Of a stretch of 5,681 nt of DNA, positions 1 through 5,681 are shown piece by piece. The notes beneath the pieces are model-generated. The model saw only the letters and a list, made by a program, of their open reading frames with translations. It was not told the DNA's origin and searched no databases. A program made the position numbers and the translations under genes. Numbering within the stretch: position 1 is the first letter of the stretch; each line of letters starts with the position of its first letter. Source of the stretch: Methylobacteriaceae bacterium (GTDB taxonomy: Bacteria; Pseudomonadota; Alphaproteobacteria; Rhizobiales; Beijerinckiaceae); NCBI GenBank assembly GCA_019247255.1, contig JAFAPJ010000161.1, positions 1 through 5,681 of the forward strand, given 5' to 3'.

Positions 1-322
1 CCGCTTCTACGTCGAGGCGCTTCCCGGCATTCCGACCATCCGGGTCTTCGAAGCGCTGGCCTGCGGCATCCCGCTCGTCTCCGCGCCCTGGCGCGACAGC
101 GAAGGGCTGTTCCGGGTCGGTGCCGATTTCCTCATGGCCGAGAGCCCGGACGACATGGAGCGGCATCTGCGCGCGGTGCGCGACGACGCGGCGCTCCGGG
201 AGAGCCTCGTCGCCCACGGGCTCGAGACGATCCGGGCCCGCCACACCTGCGCGCATCGCGTCGACGAGCTTCTCGCGGCGCTCAGCCGCTTCCGGACACC
301 GTCCCTGGATCAGGTCGCATGA
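1..322 (+). CDS. CgeB-like GT-B glycosyltransferase, C-terminal fragment (5' end outside window)
   Basis: This is the last 106 or so residues of a glycosyltransferase whose start lies left of the window; the open frame begins with the codon at position 2 and stops with TGA at 320-322. An internal ATG at 134 is not the true start, because the conserved part of the domain lies upstream of it. The visible part carries the GT-B donor-site signature (IRVFEALACGIPLVSAPW, catalytic-type Glu at about residue 17 of the fragment), followed by a GLF segment, a helical stretch and a terminal IRARHTCAHRVDELL helix. The two downstream proteins have the same order of elements (RVFEAAGAGACLITDAW and RLFEAAACAVPILSDRW, then AEHT...), so it belongs to the same CgeB-like (Glyco_trans_1_2 type) group. 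It presumably transfers a sugar from an activated donor in the cytoplasm; donor and acceptor are unknown. Its stop overlaps the next start by 4 bp (ATGA), implying one operon. Confidence 0.88.
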   Translation, partial: RFYVEALPGIPTIRVFEALACGIPLVSAPWRDSEGLFRVGADFLMAESPDDMERHLRAVRDDAALRESLVAHGLETIRARHTCAHRVDELLAALSRFRTPSLDQVA

Positions 323-1413
323 AACTCGCCTTCTACGGCTCGAGCCTCCTCTCCTCCTATTGGAACGGCGCCGCCACCTACTACCGGGGGCTCCTCGGCG
401 AGCTCGCGCAGCGCGGCTACCGGATCACCTTCTACGAGCCGGACGCGTTCGACCGGCAGAAGCACCGGGATATCGACCCGCCGGATTGGTGCGAAGTCAC
501 GGTCTATCCGGCGACGGAGGCGGGGCTCCGGTCAGTGCTCGCCGAGGCGGCCAGGGCCGATATCGTCGTGAAGGCGAGCGGCGTCGGCGTGTTCGACCGC
601 GAGCTCCTGGACGGGATCGTCAGCCATTCGCGCCCGGACGCGATCCGCATGGTCTGCGACGTGGATGCGCCCGCGACGCTCGCCGAGATCCGGGCGGCGC
701 CCGACCACCCGACCCGGCGCATCCTCCCCGCGCTCGACCTCGTGGTGACCTACGGGGGCGGCCCGCCGGTCGTCGAGGCCTATGAGGAGTTCGGGGCGCG
801 GCTCTGCGTGCCGATCTACAACGCGCTCGATCCCTCGACGCATTTCCCCGTGCCGGCCGAGGAGCGGTTCTCGGCCGACCTCTCGTTCCTCGGCAATCGG
901 CTGCCGGACCGCGAGGCCAGGGTCGAGACCTTCTTCCTCGACGCGGCCGCGCGCCTGCCCGAACGGCGCTTCCTGATCGGCGGCAACGGCTGGGACACGA
1001 AACCGATGCCGCCGAACGTCCGGCATCTCGGCCACGTCTACACGCGCGAGCACAACGCCTTCAACACGTCGCCCCTGGCCGTGCTCAACATCGCCCGGGA
1101 CTCGATGGCGAGCGTCGGCTACTCGCCCGCGACCCGCGTCTTCGAGGCGGCGGGCGCGGGCGCCTGCCTCATCACGGATGCCTGGGTCGGGCTCGATCTC
1201 TTCCTGCGCGAAGGCGAGGAGGTCCTGGTCGCGCGCGACGGCGCGGACGTCGCGGCGCACGTCGCGAGCCTCGGTCCCGAGCGCGCCCGCGCCATCGGGC
1301 AGGCCGCCCGCGCCCGGATCTTCGCCGAGCACACCTATGCGCGGCGCGGCGCCGAGCTCGACGCGCTCCTTCGCCGGATCGCGACCGCGCGCCGGGACAG
1401 GAGCGCCGCATGA
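319..1413 (+). CDS. CgeB-like family glycosyltransferase (GT-B fold), 364 aa
   Basis: A complete 364-residue protein resembling CgeB-type glycosyltransferases. The N-terminal half (about 1-170) starts with a Rossmann-like strand (KLAFYGSSL) and the block YWNGAATYYRGLL, then PPDWCE (54-59) and a DVDAPATL segment (114-121). The C-terminal donor-binding half (about 185-345) has DLSFLGNRLPDR, FLIGGNGW, the NVRHLGHV turn, and YSPATRVFEAAGAGACLITDAW, where Glu276 is in the usual GT-B donor-contacting position; it ends with ARIFAEHTYARRGAELD. No signal peptide or membrane segment is visible, so it is probably cytoplasmic. The ATG at 319 overlaps the previous stop and leads directly into the first beta strand, so this start is well supported. 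The stop overlaps the next start by 4 bp. Family membership is clear; sugar specificity is not. CgeB itself is known from Bacillus spore-surface maturation, but proteins annotated this way are widespread in non-sporulating bacteria, so no spore role is implied. Confidence 0.92.
   Translation: MKLAFYGSSLLSSYWNGAATYYRGLLGELAQRGYRITFYEPDAFDRQKHRDIDPPDWCEVTVYPATEAGLRSVLAEAARADIVVKASGVGVFDRELLDGIVSHSRPDAIRMVCDVDAPATLAEIRAAPDHPTRRILPALDLVVTYGGGPPVVEAYEEFGARLCVPIYNALDPSTHFPVPAEERFSADLSFLGNRLPDREARVETFFLDAAARLPERRFLIGGNGWDTKPMPPNVRHLGHVYTREHNAFNTSPLAVLNIARDSMASVGYSPATRVFEAAGAGACLITDAWVGLDLFLREGEEVLVARDGADVAAHVASLGPERARAIGQAARARIFAEHTYARRGAELDALLRRIATARRDRSAA
1399..1403 (+). promoter_or_regulatory. 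Shine-Dalgarno site for the third CgeB-like gene
   Basis: AGGAG lies six bases before the ATG at 1410, inside the end of the preceding coding sequence. It is the clearest ribosome binding site in the window; the other overlapping starts have weak or no purine-rich motifs. It supports the ATG at 1410 as the start and suggests independent as well as coupled initiation. Confidence 0.6.
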
Positions 1414-2555
1414 GACCGGGCCGACGCCCGCCCGCGCGTGGCCCGCTCGACCTCGTCGTCCTCGGCCTCAGCCTCTCGTCCTCCTGGGGCAACGGTCACG
1501 CCACCACATACCGGGCGCTCCTGAAAGCCTTTGCGGCGCGCGGGCACCGGGTGACCTTCCTCGAGCGCGACGTACCCTGGTACGCGGGGGCGAACCGCGA
1601 TCTCGCCGACCCGGACTGGTGCGAGCTCCTGTTCTATGACGGTCTCGCAGCGCTCGAGGCGCACCGCCGTACGATCGAGGGGGCGGACGCCGCCATCGTC
1701 GGCTCCTACGTCCCGGACGGCGTCGCGGTCGGCGAGCGCGTTCAGGACTGGGCGACCGGCGTCACGGCCTTCTACGACATCGACACCCCCGTAACGCTCG
1801 GCAAGCTCGAACGGGGCGAGCACGACTATCTCTCGCCCGAGCTGATCCCCAGCTACGACCTGTACCTCTCGTTCACGGGCGGACCGACGCTCGACCTCAT
1901 CGAGCGCCGCTACGGCGCTCCCGCCGCGCGCGCGCTTTACTGCTCGGTCGATCCGGCCGCCTACCCGCCCCTCCCCCGGGCCAAGCGCTGGGATCTCTCC
2001 TATCTCGGCACCTACAGCCCGGACCGGCAGCCCGTCCTCGAGCGGCTGCTGCTCGAGCCCGCGCGCCGCGCGCCGGAGCTCCGCTTCGTGGTCGCGGGTC
2101 CGCAATACCCGGCCGAGATCTCATGGCCGGCGAATGTCGAGCGGTTCGAGCATGTCGGCCCCGCCGACCACCCTGAATTCTATGCGGCGAGCCGCTTCAC
2201 GCTGAACGTGACCCGCGCCGACATGGTCCGGGCCGGCTGGAGCCCCAGCGTGCGCCTGTTCGAGGCGGCGGCCTGCGCCGTCCCGATCCTCTCGGACCGG
2301 TGGGAAGGGCTCGGCAGCCTTTTCGCGCCGGACCGCGAGATCGGGCTCATCGACGGCCCGGATGACGTGCTGGCCTTCCTTCAAGATGCGACGCCCGGCA
2401 CGGCGCGCGCGATGGGACGGGCGGGGCGCGCCCGCATCATGGCAGAGCATACCGCCGCCCACCGCGCGGCCGAGCTCGAACGCGACCTGCGCGAGGCCGG
2501 GGCCGCCCGGAGCGCGCCCACCCCGCGCCTCGCGGAGGCGATCGCGGCAAACTGA
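1410..2555 (+). CDS. CgeB-like family glycosyltransferase (GT-B fold), 381 aa, paralogue of upstream gene
   Basis: A complete 381-residue glycosyltransferase that aligns end to end with the preceding gene product. Matching blocks are WGNGHATTYRALL (26-38) with YWNGAATYYRGLL, DPDWCELLFYD (67-77) with PPDWCEVTVYP, YDIDTPVTL (122-130) with CDVDAPATL, DLSYLGTYSPDR with DLSFLGNRLPDR, the donor-site segment WSPSVRLFEAAACAVPILSDRW (Glu285) with YSPATRVFEAAGAGACLITDAW, and ARIMAEHTAAHRAAELE at the end. It has about 13 extra basic and Pro-rich residues before the first beta strand (LDLVVLGLSL) and a short tail after the terminal helix. Neither end shows a signal peptide or membrane segment. The ATG at 1410 overlaps the upstream stop by 4 bp and has AGGAG in front. 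It is the last gene of the + operon. Identity to its neighbour is moderate, so the duplication is old and the enzymes may add different sugars or act at different steps. Confidence 0.92.
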   Translation: MRPGRRPPARGPLDLVVLGLSLSSSWGNGHATTYRALLKAFAARGHRVTFLERDVPWYAGANRDLADPDWCELLFYDGLAALEAHRRTIEGADAAIVGSYVPDGVAVGERVQDWATGVTAFYDIDTPVTLGKLERGEHDYLSPELIPSYDLYLSFTGGPTLDLIERRYGAPAARALYCSVDPAAYPPLPRAKRWDLSYLGTYSPDRQPVLERLLLEPARRAPELRFVVAGPQYPAEISWPANVERFEHVGPADHPEFYAASRFTLNVTRADMVRAGWSPSVRLFEAAACAVPILSDRWEGLGSLFAPDREIGLIDGPDDVLAFLQDATPGTARAMGRAGRARIMAEHTAAHRAAELERDLREAGAARSAPTPRLAEAIAAN

Positions 2556-2565
2556 GAGCGGTCAG
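2552..2565. other. Convergent operon junction, 6-bp spacer with small inverted repeat
   Basis: The stop codons of the + strand glycosyltransferase and the - strand methyltransferase face each other with only GAGCGG (2556-2561) between them. CTGA and TCAG flank the spacer as a 4-bp inverted repeat that includes both stop codons. There is no GC-rich stem with a T-run on either strand here, so I do not call a terminator; the repeat may simply follow from two TGA stops facing each other. Confidence 0.5.
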
Positions 2566-3434
2566 CCGGGCTTGCGCAGGAGCCAGGCCGGGGCGTCCCA
2601 GAGCCGGAGGAGGCGCGCACCGTCGATCGCGAGCGTGAGGCCGTGGGCCGCCGAGAGCCCCGCAAGCTCCGCCCGGTCGCGAGCGAGGTCACCGCGATAG
2701 GAATAGTTGAAGATCGCGAGCGCGCCCTCCGGCCGGAGCACGCGCGACGCCTCCGCCACGTGCCTCGCCGCGACCTCCGGCCCGGCCTTGTGCAGGTAGG
2801 GAAAGACGTCGGCGGCGAGCACGACGCTGACGCTTGCGTCCGGCACGAGGGCGAGGTCGCGACCCTCGGTCACCAGAACCCGCACGTTCGGGAGGCCGGC
2901 GCAGCGCTCGCGGGCGCGGGCCGCCATGCCGGGCGACAGATCGAGCCCGAGCAGCGATTTGCATTGTGGCGCGAGCGCTTCGAGGAAACGTCCCGACCCG
3001 CAGCCGATCTCGAGGACGTCGCGGTCCGGCCCGAGAAGCCCCCATCGCGCGAGGCGATCGACCACCTCCGCGGTCGCCTCGGCGAGGAGCGCCGGGGAGC
3101 CCAGCGCGTAGAGGGCGCTCCCGGCGTCCGGCGCCTCGGCCGCGAGACGGTCGAAGATCGCGGCCCATTCGGGCGCGCTCGCGATCCCGGCATGATTCGC
3201 CGCGGCGAGCACGCCCCGCACGGTCGCCCATGCCTCTGGATGCGCGGCGATGAGGGCTGCGACGGCCGCGAGGCGGTCGGCCTCGTCCCCGTCCCGGGGG
3301 CGAGCGGCCGCGAGCGCCTCGGCGGCTCCCCGCGGACTGACGCTTTCGGCGAGGAGCCGCATCGCCGCGACGGTCGCGGGCAGCCGTCCCGCGGCCGCGT
3401 CGTCCAGGATGGTGGTGAGCGCCGGCCCGATCAT
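2562..3434 (-). CDS. Class I SAM-dependent methyltransferase with N-terminal helical extension, 290 aa
   Basis: The 290-residue product has the class I methyltransferase core in its second half. Motif I is VLEIGCGSGRFLEAL (140-154), the acidic end of beta 2 is LLGLDLSPGMAARAR (161-174, Asp165 for the SAM ribose), the motif II region is VSVVLAADVFPYLHKAG (202-218), and VLRPEGALAIFNYS (232-245) is the post-core strand typical of Methyltransf_11/25 proteins. Residues 1 to about 130 are Ala/Leu-rich and appear all-helical, with no domain I can name; they may bind the acceptor or a partner. The frame stays open upstream to 3845, but the start at 3434 is preferred because its ATG overlaps the upstream gene's TGA by 4 bp and the longer translation is arginine-rich shadow sequence of that gene. 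There is no clear Shine-Dalgarno, so coupling is likely. It is last in the - operon behind a glycosyltransferase and a GNAT-like enzyme, which suggests methylation of a sugar or glycan end; the substrate is inferred only. Confidence 0.9.
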   Translation of the reverse strand: MIGPALTTILDDAAAGRLPATVAAMRLLAESVSPRGAAEALAAARPRDGDEADRLAAVAALIAAHPEAWATVRGVLAAANHAGIASAPEWAAIFDRLAAEAPDAGSALYALGSPALLAEATAEVVDRLARWGLLGPDRDVLEIGCGSGRFLEALAPQCKSLLGLDLSPGMAARARERCAGLPNVRVLVTEGRDLALVPDASVSVVLAADVFPYLHKAGPEVAARHVAEASRVLRPEGALAIFNYSYRGDLARDRAELAGLSAAHGLTLAIDGARLLRLWDAPAWLLRKPG

Positions 3435-4423
3435 GGCCGGACGAGCCGCCGATGGCGGTTCAGCACGTCCGCGGCGCCCCAGGCGTATTTGTAGGGCTCC
3501 CGACCGCGCAGGAAGCTGAACCGCGCAAGCCCTGCCTCGCGGGCGCGCTCGATCGCGTGCCCGATGAGGATCGTGCCCGGGCTCTCGAAGGCGAAATCGG
3601 GGTCGAAGCCGCCGAGATAGGCGTAGGCCGCGCGGTCGTCCCTGAGCAGGTAGGCGGCTCCGGCGACCCGGTTCTCGATGCGGAGCGCGAGCGGCCAGGC
3701 GAGCCCGGCCGCGAGGAGCCGCGGCAGCGCGAGCGCGTGGAAGCGGCGCACGGGCTCGGCTGCGAGCAGGCCGTCCTCTCCGCGCTCGGCCCAGCGCGCA
3801 CCGTGGAGCCGCGCGAGCTCGGCGAGGTACGAGGCCGGCGCGCACGGGTCAGCCGCCTCGGCCGCGAGGTCGAGGATTTCGAGACCGCGGCGCTCGGCCC
3901 GATGCCGGCTCATGCGGAGCTTGCGTCGCTGACGGCTCGGGACGGGCTCGGGGCCGGCGAGGTCGAGGACCGGGCAGGCCGTCTGGTCGACCGCCTGCTC
4001 GGCCCAGCCCGGCGCCGCAGCAAGCCTCAGGGCCGCGGCATCCGGCGGCAGCTCCTCCAGCTCCCATTTGTCCCAGCCCGGCAGCGCCGCGACCGCCTCC
4101 ACGAGAGCCGCGCCGGCCTCGGCCGCATGCGGATCGACGAGCACGTCCGTGTGGTCGCTGATCCCCAGGCCGAGCGGCAGCAGGCGCGGGCCATGGCGGC
4201 CGTCCTCGAGCCAGAACGCGCCCAGGCCGACGAGGCGCGGCCCCGCCTCCACCGCGACGGCCGCGAGCGGTCCCGGCGCGAAGGCCTCCCACCAGGGCAG
4301 GAGCCAGGCGGGCGACGAGAAGGGCGTCGCTCCCGGCGAACGCCGCCACAGCGCCCACCAGGCGGGCTCGAGCGCGGCGAGCTCGGCTGCGTCGCGGACG
4401 AGGCGCGCAACGGGGCGGCTCAC
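3431..4423 (-). CDS. CelD/BioF2-like GNAT-family acyltransferase, 330 aa
   Basis: A 330-residue protein with the features of the CelD/BioF2-like branch of the GNAT superfamily (Acetyltransf_6 type). The N-terminal part has the typical TPFSSPAWLLPWWEAFAPG segment (33-51), followed by LVGLGAFWLEDGRHGPRLLPLGLGISDHTDVLVDP (64-98). A basic RQRRKLRMSRHRAERRG stretch (164-180) leads into the C-terminal GNAT half, with LALRIENRVAGAAYLL (245-260), the YAYLGGFDPDFAFESPGTILIGHAIERAREAGL region (267-299), and the near-invariant FLRGREPYKYAWGA ending (304-317). Related proteins are often found in exopolysaccharide and envelope glycan loci, and a role in acylating an amino sugar or other glycan precursor is inferred; no substrate is evident. 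The start is the GTG at 4423, which overlaps the upstream TGA (GTGA). There is no nearby ATG in frame (the first Met after the start is residue 171), and the upstream extension to 4810 is shadow sequence. No signal peptide is seen, so it is probably cytoplasmic. Confidence 0.88.
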   Translation of the reverse strand: MSRPVARLVRDAAELAALEPAWWALWRRSPGATPFSSPAWLLPWWEAFAPGPLAAVAVEAGPRLVGLGAFWLEDGRHGPRLLPLGLGISDHTDVLVDPHAAEAGAALVEAVAALPGWDKWELEELPPDAAALRLAAAPGWAEQAVDQTACPVLDLAGPEPVPSRQRRKLRMSRHRAERRGLEILDLAAEAADPCAPASYLAELARLHGARWAERGEDGLLAAEPVRRFHALALPRLLAAGLAWPLALRIENRVAGAAYLLRDDRAAYAYLGGFDPDFAFESPGTILIGHAIERAREAGLARFSFLRGREPYKYAWGAADVLNRHRRLVRP

Positions 4424-5484
4424 GCCGAGGCGGCGAGCGGCGGCGCGCTCTCCCGGACGAGGCGCGCGTAGAGGTCGAGATAGGCCCCGACCATCGTGGC
4501 TCGGTCGAAGCGGGCGCGCGCCACGGTCCGGCAGGCGGCCGGGTCGATCGCGCCCGCGCGCCCGATCGCCGCCGCCATCGCGCTGGCGTCGCGGACGAGG
4601 AAACCCGTCCGGCCGTCCTCGACCGTTTCGGCGAGCGCGCCGGCCGCGAAGGCGATCACCGGCGTGCCGGCGGCCGCGGCCTCCCGGGCGACGAGGGACG
4701 AGGTCTCGGGCACGAGCGACGGGACGAGGAGGCAGCGCGCGGCCGCGAGCAGCCGGCGTTTCCGGGCGAAGCCGACGGGTCCGAGATAGCGGCAGCCCGG
4801 CCCGAGCCACGGCGCGACCTCGTGCGCGAAATAGCGCTCATGCGCCGCGTAGGGGAACAGCTCGCCCGCGATGAGGAGCGGGACGCCCGCCTCGCGCGCG
4901 GCCCGGATCGCGAGGTGGACGCCCTTCTCGGGGCAGATCCGGCAGAGGGTCAAGGCGAACGGGCGGCGCGCATGACGGGCACCCGCGAAGGCCTCGACCG
5001 CGACCCCGTTCTCGATCGGCGCAAGCAGGGCCGGACCGGGCGGGCAGTCGCGCGCCTGGCTCGGCGAGACCGGGTTCAGCCAGGTCAGCGGCCGGCGGGG
5101 CGCCAGCGCCTCGGCCGGGTACCATGAGGGTGGCAGGTGCAGGGTCGCGAGAACCGGTGGGCCGGGCGGCGGCAGGTAGGTCGGGAAGTCGATCCCGTGC
5201 AGGTGGACGAGGTCCACCGGATCGCGCCGGAGCGCTGCACTGACGGCCCGTCGGACGCTCGCCTGGGCGCGCGACTTCGCGGCCTCGTCGAGCTCGCCCG
5301 TCGTTCGCGGCACCGGGACGAGGCGGCCGGCCACGCGCGAGCCTTCCTGCGCCACCACGATCGAGCGATGGCCGGCCTCGACGATCCCGCGATCGAGCGC
5401 CGCCAGGATCTGCTCGGCGCCGCCCGCCGTGTCGGGCGAGACCGGCGCCAGCGGATAGGCGACGCTGAGAATCGTGAGCGTCAT
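4420..5484 (-). CDS. Glycosyltransferase family 4 (GT-B, retaining), 354 aa
   Basis: A complete GT4-type retaining glycosyltransferase of 354 residues, close to the usual size for the family. The N-terminal acceptor half starts with the beta strand TLTILSVAYPL and the glycine-rich TAGGAEQILAALDRGIVEAGH (19-39), then DLVHLHGIDFP (91-101) and ATLHLPPSWY (113-122). The interdomain PIENGVAVEAF (156-166) is the typical NGV(D)xxxF element. The C-terminal half has TLCRICPEKGVHLAIRAA (179-196), LLIAGE (203-208), and the retaining-GT signature PETSSLVAREAAAAGTPVIAF (259-279), with E260 and E268 forming the EX7E motif, followed by GALAETVEDGRTGFLV (282-297). It is expected to use a nucleotide-sugar donor in the cytoplasm and add one sugar to a glycan or lipid-linked acceptor; the identity is unknown. 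The ATG at 5484 overlaps the upstream TGA by 4 bp, and its stop overlaps the GTG of the GNAT gene, placing it mid-operon. Confidence 0.94.
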   Translation of the reverse strand: MTLTILSVAYPLAPVSPDTAGGAEQILAALDRGIVEAGHRSIVVAQEGSRVAGRLVPVPRTTGELDEAAKSRAQASVRRAVSAALRRDPVDLVHLHGIDFPTYLPPPGPPVLATLHLPPSWYPAEALAPRRPLTWLNPVSPSQARDCPPGPALLAPIENGVAVEAFAGARHARRPFALTLCRICPEKGVHLAIRAAREAGVPLLIAGELFPYAAHERYFAHEVAPWLGPGCRYLGPVGFARKRRLLAAARCLLVPSLVPETSSLVAREAAAAGTPVIAFAAGALAETVEDGRTGFLVRDASAMAAAIGRAGAIDPAACRTVARARFDRATMVGAYLDLYARLVRESAPPLAASA

Positions 5485-5681
5485 GGCGGCCCAACGAGCC
5501 CGAGCTCGGCAAAGGCGGCGCCCGTCAGGTCGAGCCAGCGCGCGCCCGTGAGGCCCCAGCCATAGCGCTCGTAGAGGAGCGCGCCGCCGTTCGGGAGGCG
5601 CGTGAAATCGTGGTCCGGCGCCGTCCGGAACAGCTCGCGCTGAACATCGAACGAGGCGAGCGTCTCGGACTGGCTGCGATG
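5481..5681 (-). CDS. Unrecognised protein, C-terminal 66 residues (5' end outside window)
   Basis: An open - strand frame enters from the right edge and ends in TGA at 5483-5481, overlapping the GT4 start as ATGA. The fragment is too short to appear as an ATG-initiated ORF. It begins HRSQSETLASFDVQRELFRT (fragment residues 1-20), continues HDFTRLPNGGALLYERYGWGL (24-44), and ends RWLDLTGAAFAELGLVGPP (48-66). Codons end almost always in G or C and the composition is that of a real soluble protein (aromatic and charged residues mixed, no Arg/Pro/Ala runs), unlike the other frames. I do not recognise the family. The short YERYGWGLTGARWLDL stretch is the most distinctive part. Its position at the head of the visible GT4-GNAT-methyltransferase string suggests a role in the same glycan pathway, by association only. 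Confidence 0.75.
   Translation of the reverse strand, partial: HRSQSETLASFDVQRELFRTAPDHDFTRLPNGGALLYERYGWGLTGARWLDLTGAAFAELGLVGPP

Noticed and set aside
120..785. 221-aa + strand open frame overlapping the first two genes
   Set aside because: It is in a different frame from both glycosyltransferases and turns into Arg/Pro-rich sequence; no motif supports it.
532..2105. Long - strand open frames (532-1332 and 1335-2105) opposite the CgeB-like genes
   Set aside because: They are antisense shadows in GC-rich DNA: Arg/Ala/Gly-rich translations with no recognisable motif, lying fully opposite two well-supported genes.
2552..2565. CTGA-N6-TCAG as a bidirectional terminator
   Set aside because: A 4-bp stem without a following T-run on either strand is too weak, and the match follows from two facing TGA stop codons.
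3435..3845. Longer 427-aa version of the methyltransferase starting at 3845
   Set aside because: The extra 137 residues are Arg/Pro-rich and overlap the GNAT gene in another frame, whereas the ATG at 3434 gives the same 4-bp overlap seen at every other junction.
2643..4471. Long + strand open frames (2643-3494 and 3452-4471) across the methyltransferase and GNAT genes
   Set aside because: Their translations are mirror-frame artefacts rich in Arg, Gly and Glu; the opposite strand encodes clear methyltransferase and GNAT motifs over the same bases.
4424..4810. Longer 459-aa version of the GNAT-like protein starting at 4810
   Set aside because: The first 129 residues are low-complexity Arg/Gly/Pro sequence overlapping the GT4 gene, including its catalytic-domain coding region; the GTG at 4423 fits the family's N terminus.
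1..5681. CRISPR arrays, tRNA or rRNA genes, insertion sequences, prophage or defence genes
   Set aside because: No direct repeat series, tRNA-like cloverleaf, transposase motif or terminal inverted repeats were seen; coding content is continuous and all of one compositional type.

Overview
The window is a very GC-rich stretch (roughly seven bases in ten by eye) with third codon positions almost always G or C and genes packed with virtually no intergenic space. This fits an alphaproteobacterium of the Methylobacterium/Rhizobiales kind, but no taxonomic marker gene is present, so that assignment is inference from composition and gene content. Nearly every base is coding; there are no RNA genes, insertion sequences, CRISPR arrays or long repeats that I can see.

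Layout: two head-on gene strings meet near position 2556. From the left, on the + strand, come three consecutive CgeB-like GT-B glycosyltransferases: the C-terminal end of one (1-322), then two complete ones (319-1413 and 1410-2555). The two complete proteins are clearly paralogous, and the fragment shares their C-terminal donor-site motif. From the right, on the - strand, come the last 66 codons of an unrecognised protein (5681-5481), a GT4 glycosyltransferase (5484-4420), a CelD/BioF2-like GNAT acyltransferase (4423-3431) and a class I SAM-dependent methyltransferase (3434-2562). The two strings are separated by only 6 bp between opposing stop codons.

All five same-strand junctions use the same 4-bp overlap (ATGA, or GTGA in one case), so each string is almost certainly a translationally coupled operon. 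Both promoters lie outside the window.

Taken together this reads as part of a surface-glycan locus (exopolysaccharide, capsule, O-antigen or glycoprotein glycan): four glycosyltransferases to add sugars, a GNAT-type enzyme likely to acylate, and a methyltransferase likely to methylate. Which glycan is made, and the donor and acceptor of each enzyme, cannot be read from the sequence. This is an ordinary-looking accessory glycan locus with a few features worth a second look (the tandem CgeB-like paralogues, a shared DxD-containing motif in them, and the methyltransferase's long N-terminal extension), not a demonstrably new system.
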